A stretch of DNA of 64,000 nt from Hahella sp. CCB-MM4 (GCF_002260525.1 NZ_MRYI01000003.1:496001-560000), one strand, 5' to 3'. Counted from the first letter of the stretch, positions 28,049 to 37,854 are shown. Notes: a model not told the origin generated them from the sequence alone. Translations and numbers: made by a program.

Positions 28049-30439
28049 TTATATTGCCTCAGCCGCCCTGGCTTTGGCCACCATCTTCTCAGGATTCAAC
28101 AGGAAGCGTGCCAGCGCCGGCAGCAACCAGAGAGCTCCCACCATGTTCCACAGGAACATAAAGAATAGTAACAGCCCCATATTAGCCTGAAACTTAATGG
28201 GGGAGAAAATCCACGTACACACACCGATCGCCAGCGTAATACCGGTAAACATAACCGCTTTACCAGTAGAACGCAGAGTCTCAAAGTATGCGGACTGTAA
28301 CGTCTTACCTTCAAGCAGGTAATGCTCGAATTTGGTAAAGATGTAAATACCGTAATCTACGCCGATACCGACACCCAAAGCGATTACCGGCAAGGTTTCC
28401 ACCTTGATGCCGATTCCCATTTGCGCCATTAGCGCTTCACACAAGACAGAGGTAAGCCCCAACGGAATCACGATACAGGCAACCGCCCTGAGAGATCGGA
28501 ACGTAATAAAGCACAAAAGACTGACCACCGCATATACAAATATCAGCATCATGTCTTTTGCTTTCGATATCACCTGATTGGTCGCCGCATCCACCCCGGC
28601 ATTTCCGGCACCTAAAAGAAACTGGAAGTCCTCAGTGTTATTTTCAGCAGCATATTTTTCCACCACATCCACGACCCGCTGCAGTGTCTCCGCCTTGTGA
28701 TCTTCCAGGAAGGCTACCAGCGGCGTCAGACTACAATCAGAATTGATCAGGCCGGATGGCGCACGCTGAATCGAGGAGTTGATAATCTGCTGATTGCGAG
28801 ACAGCTCATACCATTTGAAGTTCCCCTCATTAAGCGCCTTGGTCACGATCTTGGATACCGTCACCAATGAAGCTGTAGATTCCACACCCGAGGTGTTTTC
28901 AAGCGTCCATTGCAGGTGATCCATCGCTTTCATAACAGGATAACTGGAGCACTTCTCAGTTCCGGTTTTTACCATCACAACCAGAATATCTGAGCTGGTA
29001 CTGTAATTACCAATAATGTAGTCGTTATCCATATTGTAACGACTCTCCGGTCTCAGCTCGGGAGCTCCTCTGTCCAGATCTCCGATCTTCAGATCCTGCT
29101 TGTAGTAATACCCCAGACCGGTACCCACCAGCGCAATCATGATAGAAATCGGCGCTACAGACGGATGCGCAAAATAAGACATCCAATGCCACTTGCGATC
29201 TGATTTCTCATCGCTTTTCTGGACGTAGCGAATACCACTTTTACTGATCCCGACATAAGAGAGAATGATGGGATGCAAAACAAGGTTGGTAATAATGATC
29301 ACCGCAACGCCGATACTGGCTGCCACAGCAAGATCTTTTATAACATCTATTTTGATGAACAGGAGCGTGAGAAAGCCCATGGCATCACTCACCAACGCCA
29401 GCATGCCTGGAATATAAAGCCCCCTGAAAGCCAACCTGGCCGAGGTCATCGCGTCGAAACCACGAGCGGACTCCAAGGTCATGGCATTGACTATCTGCAC
29501 CCCGTGACTGATCCCGATGGCAAACACCAGGAACGGTACCAGCACAGAATATGGGTCCAGCCCGTACCCCAGCAGACGCAGAATACCAAGCTGCCAGATC
29601 ACCGCCACAATGGAAGCGAATATGGGCGTCAGGGTACCGGACCAGCAACGGGAATACCCGAAGAGCAACACTAACGTTAGAACCACGGTAATTGCCGCAA
29701 ACTTGGCGATGGCTCCGATACCCTCGATGAGATCACCAACTTTTTTCGCAAAACCGATGACGTGAATGCTGATTTTGGGATTCTGGGCCTGATATTTATC
29801 CCTGATTTTGGCTTCCAGTTCCTGAGAGAAGGCTTTGTAATCCAGCGACTTTCCTGTTTCGGGATCCACTTCCAGAAGGGGTGCGTAAATGATCGTGGAC
29901 TTGAAGTTGTCAGCCACCAGACTTCCTACCTCACCGGAACGAAGGATATTCTGGCGAAGATCATCAAGGCTTCTCTTGTCTCCGCTGTACCCATCTGGAA
30001 TAACGGTGCCGCCCTGAAACCCTTCTTCGGTGACTTCCACCCAACGAACGTTTGGCGTCCAGAGCGATTTCACACCAGACCTGTCAACCCCGCTCAGATA
30101 GAACACCTCATCGGTGATCTGCTTCAGGGTGTCCATGTAGCGTTCATCGAATATTGTCCCTTCGTTAGCCTCAACCGCAATACGGATTGAGTTACCAAGG
30201 TTCTGCAGGTCATCCCTGTTGGCCAGCATATTCTGAATATAGGGATGCTCAAGCGGAATGAGACGCTCAAAACTGGCGTCAGGTTTGATTTGTGAAGCAC
30301 TGTACGCCAGATAGGCGGTAATACACAGAAAGGCAACCAGGATAAATAGGCGATTATTAAAGACCAGCCGCTCCAGCCAAGGCTCTGCCTTTGGGGTCAG
30401 GATAAAATGATCACCCTGATCATGTAACTTGTTCGACAT
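28049..30439 (-). CDS. RND/MMPL family exporter
   Basis: A 796-residue inner-membrane protein with the RND plan: TM1 near residues 30-48, a large periplasmic loop (50-230), a six-helix bundle (about 235-410), a second loop (about 460-620) and a second bundle (625-785). A GIGVDYGIYIFTKFEHYL stretch (about 700-715) is typical of the MMPL/HpnN-like group, which moves lipids or other hydrophobic compounds. It lies between the YCF48-like protein and the TAXI protein, and with DUF1329 upstream it repeats a gene set seen in pseudomonads and Marinobacter. The substrate is unknown. Confidence 0.85.
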   Translation of the reverse strand: MSNKLHDQGDHFILTPKAEPWLERLVFNNRLFILVAFLCITAYLAYSASQIKPDASFERLIPLEHPYIQNMLANRDDLQNLGNSIRIAVEANEGTIFDERYMDTLKQITDEVFYLSGVDRSGVKSLWTPNVRWVEVTEEGFQGGTVIPDGYSGDKRSLDDLRQNILRSGEVGSLVADNFKSTIIYAPLLEVDPETGKSLDYKAFSQELEAKIRDKYQAQNPKISIHVIGFAKKVGDLIEGIGAIAKFAAITVVLTLVLLFGYSRCWSGTLTPIFASIVAVIWQLGILRLLGYGLDPYSVLVPFLVFAIGISHGVQIVNAMTLESARGFDAMTSARLAFRGLYIPGMLALVSDAMGFLTLLFIKIDVIKDLAVAASIGVAVIIITNLVLHPIILSYVGISKSGIRYVQKSDEKSDRKWHWMSYFAHPSVAPISIMIALVGTGLGYYYKQDLKIGDLDRGAPELRPESRYNMDNDYIIGNYSTSSDILVVMVKTGTEKCSSYPVMKAMDHLQWTLENTSGVESTASLVTVSKIVTKALNEGNFKWYELSRNQQIINSSIQRAPSGLINSDCSLTPLVAFLEDHKAETLQRVVDVVEKYAAENNTEDFQFLLGAGNAGVDAATNQVISKAKDMMLIFVYAVVSLLCFITFRSLRAVACIVIPLGLTSVLCEALMAQMGIGIKVETLPVIALGVGIGVDYGIYIFTKFEHYLLEGKTLQSAYFETLRSTGKAVMFTGITLAIGVCTWIFSPIKFQANMGLLLFFMFLWNMVGALWLLPALARFLLNPEKMVAKARAAEAI

Positions 30440-30493
30440 TCAGGTTTCCCCTGTCATTAAGAATTTTTTATTGGGTAGTGATCGAATAATTAC

Positions 30494-31633
30494 TTAGTTC
30501 AATTTGCTAATGCCGCGAATCACGCTAACGCCGCCCTCTCCAACAAGCAGCAGCCGGTCAGAAGGCAAAAATCTGGCTCCCAGCAATGCCAGACGGTCGT
30601 CACGGGTATGCATCCGGAATGTCTCACCATAGTTATCGCTAAGCATCATCAATCCTGAATTACCCACCACAGCCAACTGCCCTTTATCACCAATAGCGAC
30701 GGCCATAATTGTCTGATCAGCATCGGTACCGACCTGCTCCCAAGACTCCCCAACATCCTGCGAATAAAATAGGTGACCACGCAGCCCGTATACCAGGACC
30801 TCATTCACGTTGCCGTTGCCACTTACACCAAATAGCGACCCATCATAGGGGCTCTCAAGCATTTCCCAAGTTTCACCCAAGTCTGTGGAACGATGAACAA
30901 TACCGGCCTCCCCGACGATAAACAGAGCGCCACCGGTGATCTGATTAATTGAGTTCAGGTGAAAGCGCTCCGGATTATCGAGCCTTGCCCCCCAGTTGCT
31001 CCAGGTTTGGCCACCGTCTACGGTTTTAAAGAAAAACCCATATGCCCCAACAACAAAGCCTACCTGGCTATCCCGGAACCAGACATCGAGTAGCGGCTTA
31101 CTCGGACCGATATCAGCATCGAACTCGGCATCTTCCAATGCGTACTGGGCTTCCTCAAGTTGGAATTCCAGGTCAGACAAATTAGCTTCATCTGCTGAGT
31201 CCATCTCTTTTTCGATCCTGGCGACCTTGTTCTGAGCCTGGGCAATGACCATCTCATTAGCCGCCTTACCATCGAACTGCTTGACCCAGGTCTGCCCTCC
31301 ATCCACGGTATGAAGAATGATGGCTCCATGACCAACAGACCAACCGTTCTTTTCATCGGTAAAATAAACTGCCGTCATTAACACCGACACCGGGACAGAA
31401 GCCTGACTCCAGCTCTTACCGTCATCATCGGAATATATAATGTGACCACGCTGACCTACTGCGACCAACCGATTGCCTGCACTGGTGACATCCAGCAGCA
31501 ACGTTTCAGTGGCATGTTCGGTATCCATGGCCGGAGTCTCAAGCACATCCCGGTCCTGGGCTCCAGCAACTCCAATTGACAGACCAAGTGCACATACAGC
31601 GAGGAGATTTCGTAATGGTTTTATATACCTCAT
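30494..31633 (-). CDS. secreted YCF48/BNR-repeat beta-propeller protein
   Basis: ATG 31633 starts a signal peptide (MRYIKPLRNLLAVCALGLS). Repeated BNR-like Asp-box motifs are evident: YSDDDGKSWSQ, TVDGGQTWVK, TVDGGQTWSN, STDLGETWEM, SQDVGESWEQ and SDNYGETF. This gives six or seven blades, as in photosystem II assembly factor YCF48 (Ycf48/Hcf136). A charged helical insert (about residues 130-165) interrupts the propeller between blades. In this cluster such proteins are thought to act in the periplasm beside the RND exporter. Its ligand is unknown. Confidence 0.82.
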   Translation of the reverse strand: MRYIKPLRNLLAVCALGLSIGVAGAQDRDVLETPAMDTEHATETLLLDVTSAGNRLVAVGQRGHIIYSDDDGKSWSQASVPVSVLMTAVYFTDEKNGWSVGHGAIILHTVDGGQTWVKQFDGKAANEMVIAQAQNKVARIEKEMDSADEANLSDLEFQLEEAQYALEDAEFDADIGPSKPLLDVWFRDSQVGFVVGAYGFFFKTVDGGQTWSNWGARLDNPERFHLNSINQITGGALFIVGEAGIVHRSTDLGETWEMLESPYDGSLFGVSGNGNVNEVLVYGLRGHLFYSQDVGESWEQVGTDADQTIMAVAIGDKGQLAVVGNSGLMMLSDNYGETFRMHTRDDRLALLGARFLPSDRLLLVGEGGVSVIRGISKLN

Positions 31634-31770
31634 TCCATTCAGCCTTTGTGTTAGCGTAGTTGTTATAAATTTTTTGTAGGTAGAATCCAGCCACAGGCTG
31701 GCTAAGCGAGCGCATGAAATCCCACTCAAGCTTCTGATCGCTCACTAGAAAAGATAGTAAAAGCCCATAC

Positions 31771-31806
31771 AATAACAAGCTTATCCAGGTAGATAAGCCT
31801 GTTATT
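31771..31806. terminator. stem-loop between the DUF1329 and YCF48-like genes
   Basis: AATAACAAGCTTATC and GATAAGCCTGTTATT pair almost completely around a 6-nt loop. Both strands are T-rich beyond the stem. On the minus strand it lies 80 bp after the DUF1329 stop, so it may trim the transcript between the two genes. Confidence 0.5.
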
Positions 31807-31841
31807 TTTCACCAATAATCAGTGGCTTTGCATCATTCCAT

Positions 31842-31879
31842 AACAGTCAGGACTCTATAGAACAGTCAGGACTCTATAG
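31842..31879. repeat. perfect 19-nt tandem duplication
   Basis: AACAGTCAGGACTCTATAG occurs twice without a gap just after the stop codon of the DUF1329 gene at 31886. It is non-coding and looks like a recent slippage duplication. Confidence 0.85.
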
Positions 31880-31885
31880 AAAGTA

Positions 31886-33277
31886 TCAGCGCTTACCACG
31901 ACGGCGTAGCGACTGCGGACTGAAATACCGGCGATCAGGTACTTCATCGGTGAATACCAGTGTGGAGCGTTCCTCGGTATCCAAACCCTGGACGTGATAA
32001 CGTCGGGCCTGCAGATCATAGAACACATCCAGAGCTGTCCAGGTACCGGGCAACTCATAATAGTTCTTCAGCAACGCCATGCTGACACGCCACAGATCCC
32101 CGCGACCGTCATACTGGTCAATCAGAGCGATATTCCAGCTGTCCTCGTCAATGTAGAAAACCCGTTTGGAATAGATATGGCGTGCGCCTTTTTTCAGATT
32201 GGCCTCCACCACATGAACCCGGTGTTTTTCAAAGCGGGTATAGGTCGGATTAACGTGAGAAATACCCAAAAGGTCAGAGTATTTCAGACCGGCCTGCGCG
32301 GACTCGTAACTGTTGTAAGGAATATACATTTCCTTCAGGCCGACATATTTCCAGTCATATCGATCAGGTGCACCGTTAAACATATCGGTGTCATCGGCCG
32401 TTCTTAGGTTATCAGCACCTGCGATAGGTGAATCATAGGCTAGGTTCGGAGCACGTCTCACCCGGCGCTGACCGGCATTGTAACCCCAGGCTTGGCGAGG
32501 TTCTTTTACCTGATCCAGCGTTTCATGGACCAACACAGCGCCACCGGCGAGGCGCGCCGGTGAAATAGTGAAGGACAGATAGTAGAACAGCGTGTTCTTC
32601 AGCCCCTTTTCATCAATCTCCGGATTGTACATATTCCAGAAGACTTCCTGCTGGGAATTCACCAGGCTGTACTCACCATTCCGTTGAATTGCCGCTTCGG
32701 CAGCCCGACGGGTGACGAAGATACCGCGCCACCGGGTCAGATGATTCCAGATAGCTTCCAGAGCCTGACGTTCATTCGACTCATGCAGAATAGGAAATGG
32801 GATACCGCCATAGGCACCGGAAATACCATTACCATCTTTGCCCAAAACAGCACGGGTAGCATTTTCAAAGGTGTTTTTATAAACCCACTCAGGCGCAGAG
32901 TGTGATCGACGAGTTTCGTAAATAGGAACCTTAAAGGTGGTGGGATAAGTTCGGAATAGAGCTTTCAGCCCCTCAGTCAGATATGGGCTGTAACTATCCA
33001 TGTTCTGTGCGGTAATCGTGGCGACAGGCTTATCCGATTTATATGGATCCGGATGATGCTGTCCTGCCCGCTGGTACTCAGCTGGCGGCTCAGTAATACC
33101 TCCTGTCCATTTCGGAATATCCTTTCCATTGCCATCCCTAATAGCTCCAAACGGTGTCAGGTCCTTTGTCAGTCTTGCCGCTTCGGCGGCGGATACTGCA
33201 GCGTGCACACTGGTAGTGGTAGAAAGGGCAAATGCCAACAGACCACCAAGTATTATTTTTTTATGGTTCATAGACAT
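31886..33277 (-). CDS. DUF1329 family periplasmic/outer-membrane-associated protein
   Basis: A signal peptide (MSMNHKKIILGGLLAFALS) precedes a DUF1329 domain covering most of the 463 residues. Recognisable landmarks are the early LTPFGAIRDGNGKDIPKWTGG and PFPI segments, WNHLTRWRG, GQRRVRRAPNLAYD and the late VFYIDEDSWNI. DUF1329 proteins adopt a LolA/LolB-like fold and usually stand beside DUF1302, YCF48-like and RND genes. DUF1302 is absent here. AGGA precedes the first ATG by six bases. A role in moving a lipid-like molecule to the outer membrane is an inference from fold and context. Confidence 0.85.
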   Translation of the reverse strand: MSMNHKKIILGGLLAFALSTTTSVHAAVSAAEAARLTKDLTPFGAIRDGNGKDIPKWTGGITEPPAEYQRAGQHHPDPYKSDKPVATITAQNMDSYSPYLTEGLKALFRTYPTTFKVPIYETRRSHSAPEWVYKNTFENATRAVLGKDGNGISGAYGGIPFPILHESNERQALEAIWNHLTRWRGIFVTRRAAEAAIQRNGEYSLVNSQQEVFWNMYNPEIDEKGLKNTLFYYLSFTISPARLAGGAVLVHETLDQVKEPRQAWGYNAGQRRVRRAPNLAYDSPIAGADNLRTADDTDMFNGAPDRYDWKYVGLKEMYIPYNSYESAQAGLKYSDLLGISHVNPTYTRFEKHRVHVVEANLKKGARHIYSKRVFYIDEDSWNIALIDQYDGRGDLWRVSMALLKNYYELPGTWTALDVFYDLQARRYHVQGLDTEERSTLVFTDEVPDRRYFSPQSLRRRGKR

Positions 33278-33583
33278 GTGTATCCTGATCGTAAGTCTTT
33301 ACAGGGTGTTCGGCCTATGGGGCAGTGTCTCAGGATTAATCACCGGGACAAAGGACCCATGGTAAAAGTTTTTTATTATTTGACGAATAATTATTATTTT
33401 TAGTTGCGCATTTATTCCGCGAATACTTCACAAACCAAGGGCTGTATTCTTGAAAAAATGCTCGCAGATATGCTTGCAACGCCTTGATACACCATAGCTT
33501 AACCAAGCAACTGCGTTTGTCTATCAGAATAGCTATTCTTTTAGTAACCAAATATTGATATTTATTAACAAATCGACGCAAGA
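33278..33583. other. 306-bp gap between pepN and the DUF1329 gene
   Basis: Carries the promoter region of the DUF1329-RND cluster (minus strand). The AT-rich part at 33362-33405 is the likely promoter zone. No gene is supported. Confidence 0.4.
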
Positions 33584-33604
33584 AAGAGCCTATTTAAGGC
33601 TCTT
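33584..33604 (-). terminator. pepN terminator hairpin overlapping its stop codon
   Basis: AAGAGCC pairs with GGCTCTT around a loop that contains the pepN TAG. A TTTC stretch follows on the minus strand, so this is a weak intrinsic terminator. Confidence 0.5.
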
Positions 33605-36211
33605 GCTTACAACTTCATAGACATCCTTGGACAGGGCCGGCTCGCGCGCGATCCTTTCCAGACTGCTCTTCATCGCGTCACTTCTGGAACTTTCAAATCG
33701 TTTCCAGCGGGTAAGCGGCGTTACCAGGCGTGATGCGATTTGCGGATTCAATTTGTTCAATTTCAATATCCAGTCCGCTAGGAATTCATAGCCGCTGACA
33801 TCAGCCTGATGAAACTGTTTCCAGTTCTGGCCGGCAAATACTCCCACGACAGACCTGACCTTATTAGGGTTCTTTTCTGAGAACAGCGGATGCCCGGTCA
33901 ATTGCTCAATCTTGGCAAGACTACCGAATGCCTCACTACCGGCCTGGACACTGAACCAGCTTTCCATCACCAGGGCATCCTTATGCCAACGCTGGTAAAA
34001 GCTATCCAGCGCAGTTGTCGCCTGCGGACTGTTGGCTGTTACGAGCGCTGCCAGCGCCGACAACTCATCGGTCATGTTTTCCGCTTTCGAGAACTGCTCA
34101 TAGGCCAGTTCATCCAGCATTTTTCCATTCCCTGAAGCCAGCAACATCAGCAGAGCATTCTTATAGGAACGTGTACCCATCGAACGGCTATCAGTACCGG
34201 CGTTATCACAGGATTTCGCCAACTCCTGATAACGCTCCACGATAGCGGTTTCAAACTCGTCTACCAGACGTTGCTGCAAACCTTCCCTGGCAGCCACCAG
34301 AGCGTCCACATATATGGTATCGCTTTGCTCTGCCAGGAAAGACAACGTAGGCACTGCCATCATTTTGGCAAGCATTGGATAATCGTCACCACGATCTCCC
34401 AGAACTGACGAAAATGCCTCCAGGTATGCCTGATCAACGCTTATCTGATTTCCGGCCCGCGCTGCCTCAGCCATGTCGTTCAACACGCCGGTCGCCAGAC
34501 GCTGGCCGGCATCCCAACGGTTAAATCCGTCACTGTCATGGGACATCAGGAACCTTAACTGATCCCGGGAATAGCTGTAATCGATCTTCACCGGCGCAGA
34601 AAAATGTCGAAACAGCGAAGGCACCGGCCTTGAAGGAATATCCTGAAAATCGAAAGACTGCTCAGAATCGGTGATTTCTATGACACCATTATCGTGGGGA
34701 ATGGAAATATCCTTCCCATCATCACCCACCAACCCCAGCTTCATAGGAATATGGAAAGGCTCTTTCACATCCTGTCCTGGAGTTGGCGGACAGGACTGTT
34801 TTACCGTCAGGCGATATTGCTGTCTTTCTTCATCATACTCATCCGTCACCGAAACCCGCGGCGTTCCTGATTGGGTATACCAACGACGAAACTGCGAAAG
34901 ATCCCGTTGACTGACCTCCTCCATACAGGCAACAAAATCATCTGTCGTTACCGCCTGGCCGTCGTGCCGCTCAAAATAGAGGTCAGTTCCCTCACGGAAC
35001 TTTTCAGCCCCCAGCAGCGTATGCAGCATACGAACGACCTCCGCTCCTTTTTCATACACCGTTAAGGTGTAGAAATTGGATATTTCCATATAGGAATCGG
35101 GGCGGACCGAGTGGGCCATAGGACCACCGTCCTCTGCGAACTGAGCAGTACGCAGCAGGTTCACGTCTTCAACCCTTTTTACTGCATGGGAGTGCATATC
35201 GGCAGAGAACTCGGAATCACGAAAAACAGTAAAGCCTTCCTTAAGGCTTAACTGGAACCAGTCGCGGCATGTCACCCGGTTACCCGACCAGTTGTGAAAA
35301 TACTCGTGGGCAACAATGGCTTCCACTCTCTGGAAGGTGGCATCTGTTGCAGTTTTAGGGTTGGCCAGAACACAGGAGGAATTGAAAATATTCAATCCTT
35401 TGTTTTCCATTGCCCCCATATTGAAATCACTGACCGCCACAATATTAAAGATGTCCAGATCGTACTCGCGCCCGTACACCTCTTCATCCCACTTCATGGA
35501 ACGCTTCAGTGAATCCATTGCGTGGTCACACTTCTCGAGGTCGTGCGGCTCCACATAGATACGAAGCTGAACATTACGTCCGGACATGGTCTTGTAATGC
35601 GATTCAACATACTTGAGATCACCGGCCACTAATGCGAACAGATAGCATGGTTTCTTAAACGGGTCTTCCCAGGTCATCCAGTGGCGGTCTTCCGACTCTC
35701 CGTTTTCTATGGGATTCCCATTTGACAGAAGTACCGGATAGCGGGCCTTCTCAGCTTCAATGGTCGTGGTAAACTTCGACATCACGTCAGGGCGGTCAAG
35801 ATAATACGTGATGCGTCGGAATCCTTCCGCTTCACACTGAGTACAAAACATGGAACTGGAACGATACAGCCCTTCAAGACAGGTGTTTTCCTGGGGCTTG
35901 ATCCAGGTCACCACATTCAGTACAAACGCCTTGGGCAATCGCTCCAGGGTAATCCCCTCATCATCAAGCTGATACTCGTTTGACTGCAGCTCTCTTCCAT
36001 CGAGTACCAGATGCTGCAACTCCAACTCCACACCATCAAGACGAAGAACATTCTGGAAATCGACAGCTTCTGGATTACGACGGATATGAAGATGAGAAGT
36101 CACCCTGGCGCCGTCTTCGTACAGCTGAAACCTCAGATGAGTTTCATCAATAATAAAATTGGGGGGACGATAATCTTTCAAATAAATAGTGCGTGGCTGG
36201 CTTTCTTTCAT
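33590..36211 (-). CDS. pepN: aminopeptidase N (M1 family)
   Basis: An 873-residue zinc aminopeptidase that removes N-terminal residues from peptides in the cytoplasm. The exopeptidase motif GAMEN appears in NMGAMENKGL (about residue 263), and the zinc site HEYFHNW begins at His302 with the third ligand Glu about 18 residues later in LKEG. Length and the C-terminal helical domain match E. coli PepN (870). No signal peptide. Monocistronic by appearance. Confidence 0.97.
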   Translation of the reverse strand: MKESQPRTIYLKDYRPPNFIIDETHLRFQLYEDGARVTSHLHIRRNPEAVDFQNVLRLDGVELELQHLVLDGRELQSNEYQLDDEGITLERLPKAFVLNVVTWIKPQENTCLEGLYRSSSMFCTQCEAEGFRRITYYLDRPDVMSKFTTTIEAEKARYPVLLSNGNPIENGESEDRHWMTWEDPFKKPCYLFALVAGDLKYVESHYKTMSGRNVQLRIYVEPHDLEKCDHAMDSLKRSMKWDEEVYGREYDLDIFNIVAVSDFNMGAMENKGLNIFNSSCVLANPKTATDATFQRVEAIVAHEYFHNWSGNRVTCRDWFQLSLKEGFTVFRDSEFSADMHSHAVKRVEDVNLLRTAQFAEDGGPMAHSVRPDSYMEISNFYTLTVYEKGAEVVRMLHTLLGAEKFREGTDLYFERHDGQAVTTDDFVACMEEVSQRDLSQFRRWYTQSGTPRVSVTDEYDEERQQYRLTVKQSCPPTPGQDVKEPFHIPMKLGLVGDDGKDISIPHDNGVIEITDSEQSFDFQDIPSRPVPSLFRHFSAPVKIDYSYSRDQLRFLMSHDSDGFNRWDAGQRLATGVLNDMAEAARAGNQISVDQAYLEAFSSVLGDRGDDYPMLAKMMAVPTLSFLAEQSDTIYVDALVAAREGLQQRLVDEFETAIVERYQELAKSCDNAGTDSRSMGTRSYKNALLMLLASGNGKMLDELAYEQFSKAENMTDELSALAALVTANSPQATTALDSFYQRWHKDALVMESWFSVQAGSEAFGSLAKIEQLTGHPLFSEKNPNKVRSVVGVFAGQNWKQFHQADVSGYEFLADWILKLNKLNPQIASRLVTPLTRWKRFESSRSDAMKSSLERIAREPALSKDVYEVVSKSLK

Positions 36212-36360
36212 GCTGAGATCTTCTAATTGTAAGTTGCTGTGTAACGGTCACCCATCAGGGCCTGTTCACATTTATTCGATAGCTTCTGCTGGATAGACAC
36301 CGACCTTCCCAAGCGCTATTCAGCATTAAGTTGACTTAAATCTACGACCTGCGGCCGGCC

Positions 36361-37233
36361 TTACAATATGGCCCTGAACTCCGCTTCGTAAGCCGTGAAC
36401 TTACGAATATTGATAACCCCGGTATCCAGAATAAGGTACTGCCCTTTTATACCAAGCAAAGTACCACCAATCTCGGGCGTCTTTTCGGGATTAATACTCT
36501 TTACCTTAACAGGGTATTCCAGCACAGGATAAGCGATTTCTACCATCTCAGTGTCTAAAAGTTTTGTCACTTCCGCTCCCTGCTCAGTTTGAATCAGATG
36601 TGAAACCCTCTGATCAAAAAGACCATACAATCTCTCCCGTTCTGCGGCCAGATTCAGCGGCTCCGGCTCCCCTTTCAACATCGCCTGCCAATGCGTACGG
36701 TCATTCAATTCAGAGCGGAACAAATCTTCCACCAGCCCTGACATTCTCCGGTTATGCACTTGAAATATGGGTAGAGCCTGGGCAGCCCCCTGATCGATCC
36801 AACGAGTGGGAATCTGGGTTTGACGGGTAATGCCTACTTTCAGCCCGGAAGAATTCGCTAGATATACCACGTGGGGCACCATGCAATAGGTCTCTCCCCA
36901 CTCCGGCTCACGACAAGTCCCTTCGTAGTAATGGCATTTTTCGGGGCTCATGATACAGGAATCGCATCTAGCCAGTTTTTTAAAGCAGGGGAAACAGAAT
37001 CCCTGACTAAAGCTTTTATTGGTCTTACGCCCACAGTGGCAACAAAAAATATTGCCACTGAATTTCAACTCGATGGTTTTCCCAAGACTGGGATTCAGGT
37101 CAACTTTCTGCTCCCCGATCACCATCTGATAATCCACTGGCTTACCAGGGTCTGCGTTCAGATGGCTGCCCATCTTTTCCAGACAACCCTGCACTGCTTC
37201 CGTCAAAATATCACCTCTTAGCACCCGCACCAA
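36361..37233 (-). CDS. DUF2797 family protein
   Basis: A 290-residue cytoplasmic protein with the DUF2797 landmarks. A cysteine-rich segment is at about 83-122 (CCHCGRKT, CFPCFKK, CDSC, CHYYEGTC) that could bind zinc. A VYLANSSGLKVGITR stretch, IPTRWIDQGA and a final domain with GIKGQYLILD follow. The family has no assigned activity. The start may be a GTG, so the first few residues are uncertain. It lies near yeaC and pepN without overlap. Confidence 0.8.
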   Translation of the reverse strand: MVRVLRGDILTEAVQGCLEKMGSHLNADPGKPVDYQMVIGEQKVDLNPSLGKTIELKFSGNIFCCHCGRKTNKSFSQGFCFPCFKKLARCDSCIMSPEKCHYYEGTCREPEWGETYCMVPHVVYLANSSGLKVGITRQTQIPTRWIDQGAAQALPIFQVHNRRMSGLVEDLFRSELNDRTHWQAMLKGEPEPLNLAAERERLYGLFDQRVSHLIQTEQGAEVTKLLDTEMVEIAYPVLEYPVKVKSINPEKTPEIGGTLLGIKGQYLILDTGVINIRKFTAYEAEFRAIL

Positions 37234-37317
37234 AACCGCCGACCGGCGATTTCAGCACATGGCCCGCCATTTCATTTGTTTATGTAAAGCTATTGTCCAT
37301 GTAAAGCCATGGCTTAT

Positions 37318-37599
37318 TTAATGCCTGGTTTCACTATCACCGGGAGTCCATATGCCTGAAGCCGGTTGGCTTTCAGATTTGCTGGCACAAGGAGTGGGCT
37401 TATCCCGTGCAATATATCCAACCCTTTGCTCTTCCGGGACATTGTTGCTGGACTCATAAGCAATAATGGCGTCCATGCAAATCTGCTTTTGCTCTGCCGT
37501 TAAGGATCTTCCGTCAGGCCAACGCCCCAGCTCCAGGGAGCGCTTCAATGATTCGTAGACTTCGGGAGTCAGGTTTTTGGCGACTTCAACAAAAGACAT
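37318..37599 (-). CDS. YeaC family protein (DUF1315)
   Basis: 93 residues with the family core TPEVYESLKRSLELGRWPDGRSLTxEQ at about 10-38, where the Trp-Pro-Asp-Gly motif is diagnostic. Function is unknown. CAGGAG seven bases upstream supports the start. Its leader contains the opposite side of the Fur-box promoter region at 37688-37719. Confidence 0.85.
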   Translation of the reverse strand: MSFVEVAKNLTPEVYESLKRSLELGRWPDGRSLTAEQKQICMDAIIAYESSNNVPEEQRVGYIARDKPTPCASKSESQPASGIWTPGDSETRH

Positions 37600-37687
37600 G
37601 CGTTCTCCTGATAGGGGCTGAAACAGGCTGGAGACTATATCACACAGCCGTTATTGAACCTTAATTTGGAAATTTTAAACAAAACTG

Positions 37688-37719
37688 TTGACTTGCAATT
37701 GCAAATCATTATCATTTGC
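37688..37719 (+). promoter_or_regulatory. sigma-70-type promoter overlapped by a Fur box
   Basis: TTGACT at 37688-37693 and TATCAT at 37710-37715 are spaced by 16 bases and point rightwards. The 19-bp sequence at 37701-37719 (GCAAATCATTATCATTTGC) matches the Fur consensus at about 14 of 19 positions in reverse orientation and covers the -10. Fur bound with iron would block this promoter, so transcription would rise when iron is scarce. The first annotated gene downstream is on the opposite strand. Confidence 0.7.
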
Positions 37720-37721
37720 AT

Positions 37722-37854
37722 TGTGTGTTTGATCCCACACAAACTCTCATCAGAGTATTCACAGCATATTAGAGGGTCAGGCGGAAATTGCGCCGTTCAG
37801 AGTCACCGTCATCACATCGGTTTCTTCTGGCAACTTCCCCGCCCTCGTTTTTTT
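37722..37854 (+). ncRNA. candidate Fur-regulated small RNA
   Basis: Starts just after the Fur-covered promoter. The predicted RNA begins with a 7-bp stem-loop (37721-37727 with 37736-37742), followed by a second hairpin ACTCT-CATC-AGAGT (37743-37756). Near the end 37780-37791 pairs imperfectly with 37830-37843, and seven Ts lie at 37848-37854. At about 133 nt it resembles RyhB/PrrF-type iron-sparing sRNAs in size and control. I see no sequence match to them. A weak ORF overlapping it (37654-38043) runs into the rhomboid gene and is likely spurious. Confidence 0.5.
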
